Positions 1-4,635 of a DNA stretch of 5,622 nucleotides are shown here, piece after piece. Source of the DNA: Deltaproteobacteria bacterium (GTDB taxonomy: Bacteria; Desulfobacterota; Syntrophia; Syntrophales; UBA5619); the NCBI GenBank assembly GCA_026388365.1, contig JAPLJW010000076.1:1-5622 (forward strand), given 5' to 3'. The notes beneath the pieces were generated by a model. It was not told the origin of the DNA. It did not search any database and worked only from the letters and a program-made list of their open reading frames with translations. The translations under genes were made by a program, and so were the position numbers. Numbering within the stretch: position 1 is the first letter of the stretch; every line of letters begins with the position of its first letter.

Positions 1-226
1 CCGCAGGCATCACGCAAAACACCCCCTTGATCACCTGGCCGGCCACGTATCGTTCCTTGTCCATTTTGCTCTTCAGGAGCTCTTCCAGGATGAAGGCGTT
101 GGTCGAACCCCGCCCGACGACCAGATACCCGTTGTCTTTCGCATGCTGCACCTCGGGCATCGCCGCGACGGCCTTGCCCAGCAGCCTTTTGGATTCCGAA
201 GATGTCAACGTAAACAATGCCTGCAT
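1..226 (-). CDS. Conserved small protein of unknown function, N-terminal part (C-terminus outside window)
   Basis: An open frame runs from ATG at 226 (CAT on plus, 224-226) off the left edge, giving 75 visible residues without a stop. It begins MQALFTLTSSESKRLLGKAV and contains a VVGRGSTNAFILEELL stretch near residues 36-51, followed by a hydrophobic VIKGVFCVMP near the edge. The start is well supported: GGAGGT at 235-240 lies 8 bases upstream, and a promoter lies further up at 263-289. There is no signal peptide or membrane helix in the visible part, so it is probably cytoplasmic. The pattern of helix, short strand, Gly-rich turn and helix would suit a nucleotide- or cofactor-binding alpha/beta protein, but that is only a guess from the visible sequence. 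I recognise the general look of a conserved hypothetical protein and cannot name a family. It lies downstream of the transporter gene on the same strand but probably has its own transcript. Confidence 0.75.
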   Translation of the reverse strand, partial: MQALFTLTSSESKRLLGKAVAAMPEVQHAKDNGYLVVGRGSTNAFILEELLKSKMDKERYVAGQVIKGVFCVMPA

Positions 227-262
227 GACTGGGGACCTCCCTGCTTTTGATTTTCGCTCGTT

Positions 263-289
263 TTTATACACCTTCGCGGAGGCTGTCAA
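263..289 (-). promoter_or_regulatory. Sigma70-type promoter for the small unknown gene
   Basis: Read on the minus strand, a perfect TTGACA (284-289) is followed after 15 bases by TATAAA (263-268). If ATAAAA is taken as the -10 the spacer is 16 and it is preceded by TGT, an extended -10 arrangement. The -10 sits about 37 bases upstream of the ATG at 226, leaving a short leader with a GGAGGT ribosome binding site. The stretch is locally AT-rich in a GC-rich region, which supports the call. Confidence 0.6.
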
Positions 290-360
290 TATCTTTCGTG
301 CCGCATCTCCTTGGATCTCCAGCTGGAGGAGAAGGCCGTCCCGATGCCTTTAGCAGCCTG

Positions 361-1233
361 TCAGCGGGGGCGGTTTGTCAGATAAACGCCGCCGACAACC
401 AATGCCGCTCCGGCCAGCAGGGAAAAGTTGACGGCCTCGTCCAGGATCAGCCATCCCAGGAAGACGCCGCTGACCGGGACGAGGTTGATGAAGACGGATG
501 CCCGCGAGAGGCCGATCACCTGGATGCCCTGATAGTACCAGAAAAAGCCGAGGACCGTCCCGAAAAAGGCGAGATAGAGGATTCCCGTCCAGTCCGTCAG
601 GCTGAAACCGCCGGCGAGTTCCGCGATGTTTTCGAGAAGGGCCGGGGGAAGCAGGGCGGCCGCGCCGATCAGGCAGGAGCAGGTGACCGCCGCGAGCGGC
701 GTGAAATCCTTCATGATCGCCTTCCCGATCAGGGAGTAGGCGACCCAGCTCGCGACGCAGCCGGTGACGTACAATTCTCCCCAGCCCACGCCGCCCGTGA
801 AAAGCGCAAGGGGGTTCCCCCGGGAGATGACGAGGGTGGCGCCGCCGAGACAGAGGATGATCCCTGCAACCTTGCCCGAATGCAGTTTTTCCCGAAACAG
901 GATGGCGGACAGCAGGGAGATGAAGACCGGATTGGTGGCCACGATGAGCGAGGCCCTGCCGGCGGTGATGGTTTTCATGCCGAGGAAGAAGAAAACGTTG
1001 TAGGCAAAGACACCAGTCATCCCGAGGAGGATGGCCGGAATGACCTGATGCCGCCGCAGACGGGGGAGCCGTCCTTCCTTCCACAGGATCAAGGCGATCA
1101 GAAATAGGGATGCCGTGAAAAACCGCAGGAACGATGCGGAGAAGGGACCCATATCCTGGGCAACGACCCGGGCCGCCACGAAAGTGCCGCCCCAGAAGAT
1201 TGCGGTCAGGACGAGCTTAAAGTAGATGACCAT
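361..1233 (-). CDS. DMT-superfamily EamA/RhaT-type transporter
   Basis: An inner-membrane permease of 290 residues, the usual length for the ten-helix drug/metabolite transporter superfamily. Two tandem EamA repeats are visible, roughly residues 5-137 and 150-287. The first begins right at the N-terminus (YFKLVLTAIFWGGTFVAARV, residues 4-23), then has the family-typical SFLRFFTASLFLI (34-46) and AGRASLIVATNPVF (91-104) followed by LLSAILFREKL. The second repeat echoes this with GLSRASVFINLVPVSGVFLG (241-260) and WLILDEAV. Members export or import small metabolites such as amino acids, nucleosides or cofactors; the substrate cannot be read from the sequence. An in-frame ATG at 1290 would add 19 Arg/Gly-rich residues, but it has no ribosome binding site and its codons would lie inside a terminator hairpin. 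The ATG at 1233 has AGGA 6 bases upstream (1240-1243) and puts helix 1 at the N-terminus, so it is preferred. No clear terminator follows the stop. Confidence 0.93.
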   Translation of the reverse strand: MVIYFKLVLTAIFWGGTFVAARVVAQDMGPFSASFLRFFTASLFLIALILWKEGRLPRLRRHQVIPAILLGMTGVFAYNVFFFLGMKTITAGRASLIVATNPVFISLLSAILFREKLHSGKVAGIILCLGGATLVISRGNPLALFTGGVGWGELYVTGCVASWVAYSLIGKAIMKDFTPLAAVTCSCLIGAAALLPPALLENIAELAGGFSLTDWTGILYLAFFGTVLGFFWYYQGIQVIGLSRASVFINLVPVSGVFLGWLILDEAVNFSLLAGAALVVGGVYLTNRPR

Positions 1234-1250
1234 GAATGTTCCTGCATCGT

Positions 1251-1284
1251 AAAAAAGCCGGCCTCTCCGGGGGAGACGGCCGGC
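1251..1284 (-). terminator. Strong intrinsic-terminator-like hairpin just upstream of the transporter start
   Basis: Read on the minus strand, GCCGGCC (1278-1284) plus TCTCC (1272-1276) pair with GGAGA plus GGCCGGC (1257-1268). This makes a 12-bp stem with one bulged base (1277) and a 3-base loop, followed directly by six T (1251-1256). Only the minus direction has the T tract. The tail ends 17 bases before the transporter ATG at 1233. It therefore either stops transcription entering from the right or acts as an attenuator in the transporter leader. Confidence 0.75.
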
Positions 1285-1299
1285 GCTCATTGGATGAAA

Positions 1300-1329
1300 C
1301 TCTTAATGAAATGGAGCCCGTCCTGTCAA
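1300..1329 (-). promoter_or_regulatory. Weak candidate promoter for the transporter
   Basis: On the minus strand a perfect TTGACA (1324-1329) lies just downstream of the T tract of the upper hairpin. With an 18-base spacer the -10 would be TAAGAG (1300-1305), only a 3 of 6 match. A transcript from here would have a short leader made mostly of the 1251-1284 hairpin. The -35 is good and the -10 poor, so this is a tentative call. Confidence 0.25.
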
Positions 1330-1330
1330 G

Positions 1331-1364
1331 GAAAAAAACACGGCGCCGAAGCTTGCACTGCCGT
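1331..1364 (-). terminator. Second intrinsic-terminator-like hairpin, upstream of the transporter
   Basis: Read on the minus strand, ACGGC (1360-1364) pairs with GCCGT (1340-1344). An inner GC/GC pair closes an 8-base loop beyond a 3-base bulge. One G later comes a run of seven T (1332-1338). The stem is shorter than that at 1251-1284 but the T tract is better. It begins exactly at the last base of the stop codon of the 17-codon ORF at 1364-1417, which fits a terminator for that small unit or an attenuator. Confidence 0.5.
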
Positions 1365-1417
1365 TAAATCGGTTGCGTATCGTTGGCGGAAGCCGCCGTA
1401 ATCCTGCTCCCTGTCAT
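1364..1417 (-). CDS. Possible 17-residue leader peptide or small protein
   Basis: A short frame on the minus strand, ATG at 1415-1417 to TAA at 1364-1366, would encode MTGSRITAASANDTQPI. Its support is the surroundings. AAGGAT (1425-1430) lies 7 bases upstream of the ATG, a very good ribosome binding site. A terminator-like hairpin with seven T begins at its stop codon, and a TATAAT sequence lies further upstream at 1465-1470. It has no run of one amino acid as in classic amino-acid attenuators, and no membrane or signal character. An 18-codon frame can arise by chance, so coding is unproven. Confidence 0.3.
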   Translation of the reverse strand: MTGSRITAASANDTQPI

Positions 1418-1453
1418 AAGAATCATCCTTAAAATCACGATACGTGAAAAAAC

Positions 1454-1482
1454 TTGATTTGATCATTATATTGGCCTATATT
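1454..1482 (+). promoter_or_regulatory. Promoter of the toxin-antitoxin operon
   Basis: TTGATT (1454-1459) and TATATT (1477-1482) are separated by 17 bases, the ideal sigma70 spacing. The -10 lies 36 bases before the antitoxin ATG at 1519. Repeats overlap the -10 and the start region (see the operator entry), as expected for an autoregulated toxin-antitoxin operon. Confidence 0.65.
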
Positions 1483-1491
1483 TAGATCATT
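1461..1491 (+). promoter_or_regulatory. Candidate operator for antitoxin autoregulation
   Basis: GATCATT occurs twice in direct orientation (1461-1467 and 1485-1491), 24 bases apart, bracketing the -10 box. Between them is a near-palindrome centred on GGCC (ATATTGGCCTATAT, 1469-1482). Phd/YefM antitoxins, alone and with their toxins, bind paired sites over their own promoter; the placement fits, but the exact bases do not match a site I know. Confidence 0.4.
1465..1470 (-). promoter_or_regulatory. Candidate -10 box of a leftward promoter inside the toxin-antitoxin promoter
   Basis: A perfect TATAAT on the minus strand (ATTATA on plus). With an 18-base spacer the -35 would be TTCAAT (1489-1494), 3 of 6 matches. 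It lies inside the spacer of the rightward promoter at 1454-1482, so the two would exclude each other. Its transcript would cover the 17-codon frame and the hairpin at 1331-1364. AT-rich DNA gives such boxes by chance. Confidence 0.3.
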
Positions 1492-1518
1492 GAATAGAGC
1501 AAAATAAGGAGCCGCCAT

Positions 1519-1800
1519 ATGAAAACCATTTCAATTTCAAATGATATTGTTCCCATTGCAGAATTTAAAGCCGGCATCTCTAAATGGTTTAAGAGTATTC
1601 AAAAAGCCGGTCATCCGCTGATTATCACACAGAACGGAAAACCCGCTGGAGTTCTTCTCTCTCCCAGTGACTACGATGGACTGGTTTATAAAAAAGCTTT
1701 TCTTGATTCCGTCGGCAGAGGGGTATCGGATGTTGAAAGCGGAAATGTTTACAGTACTAAAGAACTCAAAGCTGCATTGAGCGAGAGAAGACGCATGTGA
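1519..1800 (+). CDS. Type II antitoxin, Phd/YefM family
   Basis: A 93-residue protein, the normal size for Phd/YefM antitoxins. The N-terminal DNA-binding fold is clear: a first strand (VPIAEFKAGISKWFKSIQ, residues 11-28), the typical PLIITQNGKPAGVLLSPSDY (33-52), then helices. The C-terminal region (about 66-93, RGVSDVESGNVYSTKELKAAL) is the part that wraps and neutralises the toxin in this family. AAGGAG at 1506-1511 is 7 bases before the ATG, and a good promoter lies upstream. The family binds the cognate toxin, blocks it, and represses the operon. The last codons overlap the toxin start by 4 bases, so toxin translation is probably coupled and kept below antitoxin. Base composition is much lower in GC than the neighbours (25 of 60 bases in 1561-1620), suggesting acquisition. 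Confidence 0.93.
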   Translation: MKTISISNDIVPIAEFKAGISKWFKSIQKAGHPLIITQNGKPAGVLLSPSDYDGLVYKKAFLDSVGRGVSDVESGNVYSTKELKAALSERRRM

Positions 1801-2096
1801 TAAAAATCAAATGGACCAATGAAGCACTGGAACGATTGTTCGAGATTGAGGATTATATATCGCAGGACAGTCCCGAACGAGCCGGGAGATTTGTCGACCA
1901 GATCATCGAACACGCAGAATCCTTGTCTGACAAACCTCTCAGAGGAAGAACGGTTCCCGAAATCGCCAACACGGAGATAAGAGAGCTGATTTTTAGAACA
2001 TATCGAATCGTCTACAGAATAAATGGGAATAATCTTGATATCCTGACTGTTTTCGAGGGACATCGATTGTTGCGAATGGATGAAATAGAAGTGTAG
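1797..2096 (+). CDS. Type II toxin, ParE/RelE superfamily
   Basis: A 99-residue protein of the usual ParE/RelE length. The family pattern is intact from end to end: an N-terminal strand (IKIKWTNEALERL, 2-14), a helical hairpin (FEIEDYISQDSPERAGRFVDQI, about 15-36), the L-x-G-R-x-VPE segment (48-55), then IRELIFRTYRIVYRI (61-75) and the C-terminal strand LDILTVFEGHRLL (80-92). The start is GTG at 1797 inside GTGA, overlapping the antitoxin stop; there is no strong ribosome binding site, as expected for coupled translation. ParE proteins poison gyrase while RelE/YoeB proteins cut mRNA on the ribosome; the IREL-YRIVYR pattern looks more ParE-like, but the target cannot be settled by eye. No frameshift or truncation is seen, so it is probably functional. 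Composition is AT-rich (19 of 60 GC in 1981-2040). Confidence 0.92.
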   Translation: MIKIKWTNEALERLFEIEDYISQDSPERAGRFVDQIIEHAESLSDKPLRGRTVPEIANTEIRELIFRTYRIVYRINGNNLDILTVFEGHRLLRMDEIEV

Positions 2097-2097
2097 C

Positions 2098-2102
2098 GGG
2101 AG
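2098..2102 (+). promoter_or_regulatory. Ribosome binding site that sets the YitT start
   Basis: GGGAG lies 7 bases before the ATG at 2110 and only 1 base before the ATG at 2104. The spacing rules out the upstream ATG as the main start and shortens the protein by two residues. The site begins 2 bases after the toxin stop codon. Confidence 0.6.
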
Positions 2103-2109
2103 AATGAAA

Positions 2110-2988
2110 ATGAATAATCTTTCCCGGTGGGGCGGATGGCCGGTCCTGAAGGACGTCGGCCGGAACCTGGTCCTGCTGTGCGCGGGAAGCGCGCTGACCG
2201 CCGTGGGGCTCAACGGGCTGCTGATTCCCCACCGTTTCGTCAGCGGCGGGGTGACGGGGCTTGCGCTCGTTCTCCATTATCTCGTACCGGCCCTTTCCGT
2301 TGCCCTGATCTACGCCGTCGCGAATGTGCCGCTTTTTCTGGCCGGCTGGTTTTTTGTCAGCCGCCGCTTCTTTCTCTACAGCATCGCCGGGACGATCATC
2401 TTTTCCGGCGCCGTCGCCTGGGTGGATCTCGGCGCCATTCCGGTTCAGGACCAGCTTCTGGCCGCCATCCTGGCAGGCATCATCCTGGGAACAGGGTCGG
2501 GAATCATTCTAAAGTCGCTGGGGTCGGCGGGGGGGACGGACATCCTGTCGGTGATCCTCCTCGAGCGCTTCTCCATTCGTCTGGGGACGACCGGGCTTGC
2601 CTTCAACATCCTGGTCCTGGCGGCCGCGGCCCTGCTCTTCTCCGTCGAGGATGCCCTCTATACGCTCATCTACCTCTACGTCTCCGCGCAGATTGTGGAT
2701 CTCGTGGTCACGGGCCTGAGCCAGCGGAAGGCGATCTTCATCATCTCGCCCCGGTGGCAGGAGATCTCCCGGGGGATCCTCGACGAGATCCACCGGGGGG
2801 TGACGATCCTCCGCGGCCAGGGCGGGTATTCGCAGCGGGAACAGCAGATCCTCTACACGGTCGTGAATTTCCGGGAGCTGGCCTCCCTGAAGCAGATCGT
2901 CCGCCGAAACGATCCGGACGCCTTCGTCGTCGTCACCGACACCACGGAGGTGATGGGGCACCGCATCGGCAATCAGCCCCACTGGTGA
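2110..2988 (+). CDS. YitT-family membrane protein (DUF161 membrane region plus DUF2179)
   Basis: A 292-residue inner-membrane protein, full length for the YitT family. The membrane part covers about residues 15-205, with hydrophobic segments near 18-38, 47-80, 88-104, 116-135, 145-180 and 184-202, and with the family signatures VSGGVTGLALVLHYL (44-58) and LGSAGGTDILS (137-147). The soluble C-terminal DUF2179 domain follows (about 206-287): KAIFIIS, then GVTILRGQGGYSQREQQILY (230-249), LKQIVRRNDPDAFVVV (260-275) and TTEVMG (278-283). YitT proteins are widespread, but their substrate is not established; the cytoplasmic tail is thought to be a regulatory, ligand-sensing module. Two ATGs compete: the one at 2104 is only 1 base from GGGAG (2098-2102), while that at 2110 is 7 bases away, so 2110 is chosen. 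The gene starts 14 bases after the toxin stop without room for a typical separate promoter. Confidence 0.93.
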   Translation: MNNLSRWGGWPVLKDVGRNLVLLCAGSALTAVGLNGLLIPHRFVSGGVTGLALVLHYLVPALSVALIYAVANVPLFLAGWFFVSRRFFLYSIAGTIIFSGAVAWVDLGAIPVQDQLLAAILAGIILGTGSGIILKSLGSAGGTDILSVILLERFSIRLGTTGLAFNILVLAAAALLFSVEDALYTLIYLYVSAQIVDLVVTGLSQRKAIFIISPRWQEISRGILDEIHRGVTILRGQGGYSQREQQILYTVVNFRELASLKQIVRRNDPDAFVVVTDTTEVMGHRIGNQPHW

Positions 2989-2997
2989 CCCTTTATC

Positions 2998-3825
2998 ATG
3001 GACCGAAAGCGAACCCCGACAGTCAGGCTCCTTGCGGCGCTCGCGATCGCGGCGCTGGTTTGCCTGCATCCGGGCCTTGGCCGTGCAGAGGCCGGGCCGT
3101 CGCCCGCGGGGCGGAAACCGATTGCGCTTCCGGTCTATGGTTATCGGGTGGTCAACGTGTATCCCCACGACCGGCAGGCATTTACACAGGGGCTCATCTG
3201 GTGCGGCGGATTTCTTTACGAAAGCACCGGACTGAACGGCGGCTCAAGCCTGCGGAAGGTCCGCCTGGAGACCGGCCAGGTGGTCCAAAAGCATTCGCTG
3301 GACCGGCAATATTTCGGCGAAGGGATCACAGAGTGGGGCGGCAGGCTGCTGCAATTGACGTGGAAATCGAACCTGGGATTCATCTACGACCGTTCAAACC
3401 TGAAGGTGCGGGGAACCTTCCGCTATCCGGGCGAAGGCTGGGGGTTGACCCACGATCGGGACCGCCTGATTCTGAGCGACGGCACCGCAGCCCTGCGGTT
3501 TCTCGACCCCCGGACCCTCGAGGAAACGGGGCGCCTGAACGTACGGAACGGTAACGTACCGCTGGCGGACCTCAATGAGTTAGAGTTTGTTCGGGGCGAG
3601 ATTTTCGCCAATATCTTCCGGACGGATTGGATCGCGAGGATATCTCCCCAAACCGGCGCGGTGACCGGCTGGATCGATCTTCGCGGGTTGCTCCCGGAGG
3701 TTGATGGACGGGTTCCCGCGGATGTGCTCAACGGTATCGCCTACGACACCGGCGGGAAGCGGCTGTTCGTGACGGGGAAGCTATGGCCGAAACTCTTCGA
3801 GATCGAGCTTTTCCGCCGCGAGTAG
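2998..3825 (+). CDS. Glutaminyl-peptide cyclotransferase, secreted beta-propeller type
   Basis: Converts N-terminal glutamine of peptides to pyroglutamate with release of ammonia. At 275 residues it matches the plant/bacterial (papaya-type) family, a five-bladed beta-propeller unrelated to the animal zinc enzyme. A signal peptide is evident: basic MDRKRTPTVR, hydrophobic LLAALAIAALVCL (11-23), likely cleavage after GRAEA near 32, so it acts in the periplasm. The family signatures follow in order: FTQGL (62-66), LYESTG (73-78, with the conserved Glu75), FGEGIT (106-111), QLTW (119-122), GEGWGLT (145-151), SDG (160-162), LNELE (192-196), VLNGIA (243-248) and TGKLWPKLFEI (259-269). All blades appear intact. 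The start has GGTGA (2984-2988) overlapping the YitT stop 9 bases upstream, suggesting coupling. The gene is in the same frame as YitT, separated by TGA and three codons. The natural substrate is unknown. Confidence 0.94.
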   Translation: MDRKRTPTVRLLAALAIAALVCLHPGLGRAEAGPSPAGRKPIALPVYGYRVVNVYPHDRQAFTQGLIWCGGFLYESTGLNGGSSLRKVRLETGQVVQKHSLDRQYFGEGITEWGGRLLQLTWKSNLGFIYDRSNLKVRGTFRYPGEGWGLTHDRDRLILSDGTAALRFLDPRTLEETGRLNVRNGNVPLADLNELEFVRGEIFANIFRTDWIARISPQTGAVTGWIDLRGLLPEVDGRVPADVLNGIAYDTGGKRLFVTGKLWPKLFEIELFRRE

Positions 3826-3843
3826 GAGATCGCGGACGATGCG

Positions 3844-3885
3844 CCGGAAATCCGCACGGCCGTTTCCAGACGGGCGGATTTCCGG
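3844..3885. terminator. Perfect 12-bp inverted repeat between convergent genes, probable bidirectional terminator
   Basis: CCGGAAATCCGC (3844-3855) pairs perfectly with GCGGATTTCCGG (3874-3885) around an 18-base spacer, which itself can form a short CCG/CGG stem. It sits between the stops of the cyclase (3825) and the lipoprotein (3903), where transcription from both sides converges. Only TTT follows on the plus strand and there is no T run on minus, so as an intrinsic terminator it is imperfect. It could also stabilise mRNA 3' ends. Confidence 0.55.
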
Positions 3886-3902
3886 TTTGTCGGTTCAGGC
3901 GG

Positions 3903-4625
3903 CTACGGCTTTTTGAGCGCCTCCCGGATCTGGCGGTCCGTCTCCGGCCCTTCGAGGGCCTTTTCCATGCCTTCGGAAAGAACGCCGTTGATCTGGCTTT
4001 CCAATTTCTCCTCCGAGAAGATGACGTGGTCCAGGGTGGAGCTGCTCTCCGAGGTGACCTGGTAGAAGATCCTTCCCTTTTGGACGTCCGCGAAGACCAG
4101 CGTAACCCGCGTCTTGGCGCTGTATCGTTTCCTCGGGAACGTATCGAGACAGGTCACGTCGAGCTCCTCAATGGCGCCGCCGACGAGGATCGTTCCCCAA
4201 TCCTGCCGGATCGTGTTTTCCTGAAGATCCCAGGCCACTTTCTCCAGGGAAACGCCGTATCCGGATTGAATCAGAAGCTCGCGCAGGGCCGAAGCCACGG
4301 CGTCAGCCGCCTTGGCGTATTTCGGCAGGATCGGGATGGAGGAGCCGTCCGATTTGACGACCCGGCCGATCAGAAGCGTGTCCTCCATTTTCCGGCGGTC
4401 GATGAAGGAGGCCACGGTCAGGCTGAATATCCGGCCGTCGGTCACGGCGGGTGTGATCGCCTTCGTCGGTTGATACCGCATGTTCACATTGTAGAGCTTG
4501 GGCGCGCAACCCACGGCTGAAACCAGCAGCAAAAGGCAGACAAGCATTCCGGCGTGCCGCAGCGCGGCGACTTTTCCGTTTTTCCCGGATGCGGCCGCTG
4601 TGGCCGCAACGCTGTCAGCAATCAT
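3903..4625 (-). CDS. Putative outer-membrane lipoprotein of unknown function, coupled to the UPF0182 gene
   Basis: A 240-residue protein with a lipoprotein signal: a basic N-region ending in LRHAG, hydrophobic MLVCLLLLVSAVG (27-39) and Cys40 followed by Ala, so after processing it should be lipid-anchored and, lacking Asp at +2, likely sorted to the outer membrane. The N-region is long for this class. The mature part has an alternating strand/helix pattern: LTVASFIDRR (69-78), LLIGRVV (84-90), a helix AADAVASALRELLIQSGYGV (106-125), ILVGGAIEELDV (146-157), KTRVTLVFAD (171-180) and a C-terminal helical region. This layout resembles YajG-like lipoproteins, a visual comparison only. GTG at 4634 is possible, but GAGGTG (4632-4637) is 6 bases before the ATG at 4625, which is preferred. 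The site overlaps the UPF0182 stop, giving an operon with coupled translation. No specific family recognised. Confidence 0.85.
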   Translation of the reverse strand: MIADSVAATAAASGKNGKVAALRHAGMLVCLLLLVSAVGCAPKLYNVNMRYQPTKAITPAVTDGRIFSLTVASFIDRRKMEDTLLIGRVVKSDGSSIPILPKYAKAADAVASALRELLIQSGYGVSLEKVAWDLQENTIRQDWGTILVGGAIEELDVTCLDTFPRKRYSAKTRVTLVFADVQKGRIFYQVTSESSSTLDHVIFSEEKLESQINGVLSEGMEKALEGPETDRQIREALKKP

Positions 4626-4635
4626 GACAACCACC

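Noticed and set aside
247..1107. Long plus-strand open frame opposite the transporter
   Set aside because: It is antisense to a clear EamA protein, rich in Gly, Asp, Glu and Arg, and has no domain or ribosome binding site. It is a shadow of GC-rich coding DNA.
1234..1290. Extended transporter start at 1290
   Set aside because: It has no ribosome binding site, adds an Arg/Gly-rich extension encoded by the terminator hairpin, and moves helix 1 away from the N-terminus.
1385..1397. GGCGG/CCGCC inverted repeat
   Set aside because: A 5-bp stem with a 3-base loop and no T tract, inside the 17-codon frame. Too small to call as a separate element.
1291..1518. Known riboswitch or small RNA class
   Set aside because: I looked for familiar conserved cores in this region on the minus strand and recognised none, so only hairpins and candidate promoters are reported.
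2986..2998. Readthrough fusion of YitT and the cyclase
   Set aside because: The two genes share a frame with only TGA (followed by C) and three codons between them, but the cyclase has its own signal peptide and a usable ribosome binding site, so separate proteins are far more likely.
2127..3554. 475-codon open frame across YitT and the cyclase
   Set aside because: It is Arg, Pro and Gly rich and low in complexity, and lies in a different frame over two well-supported genes. High GC keeps stop codons rare there.
3783..4520. 245-codon plus-strand frame opposite the lipoprotein
   Set aside because: It overlaps the end of the cyclase and is antisense to the lipoprotein, with no recognisable family and shadow-like composition.
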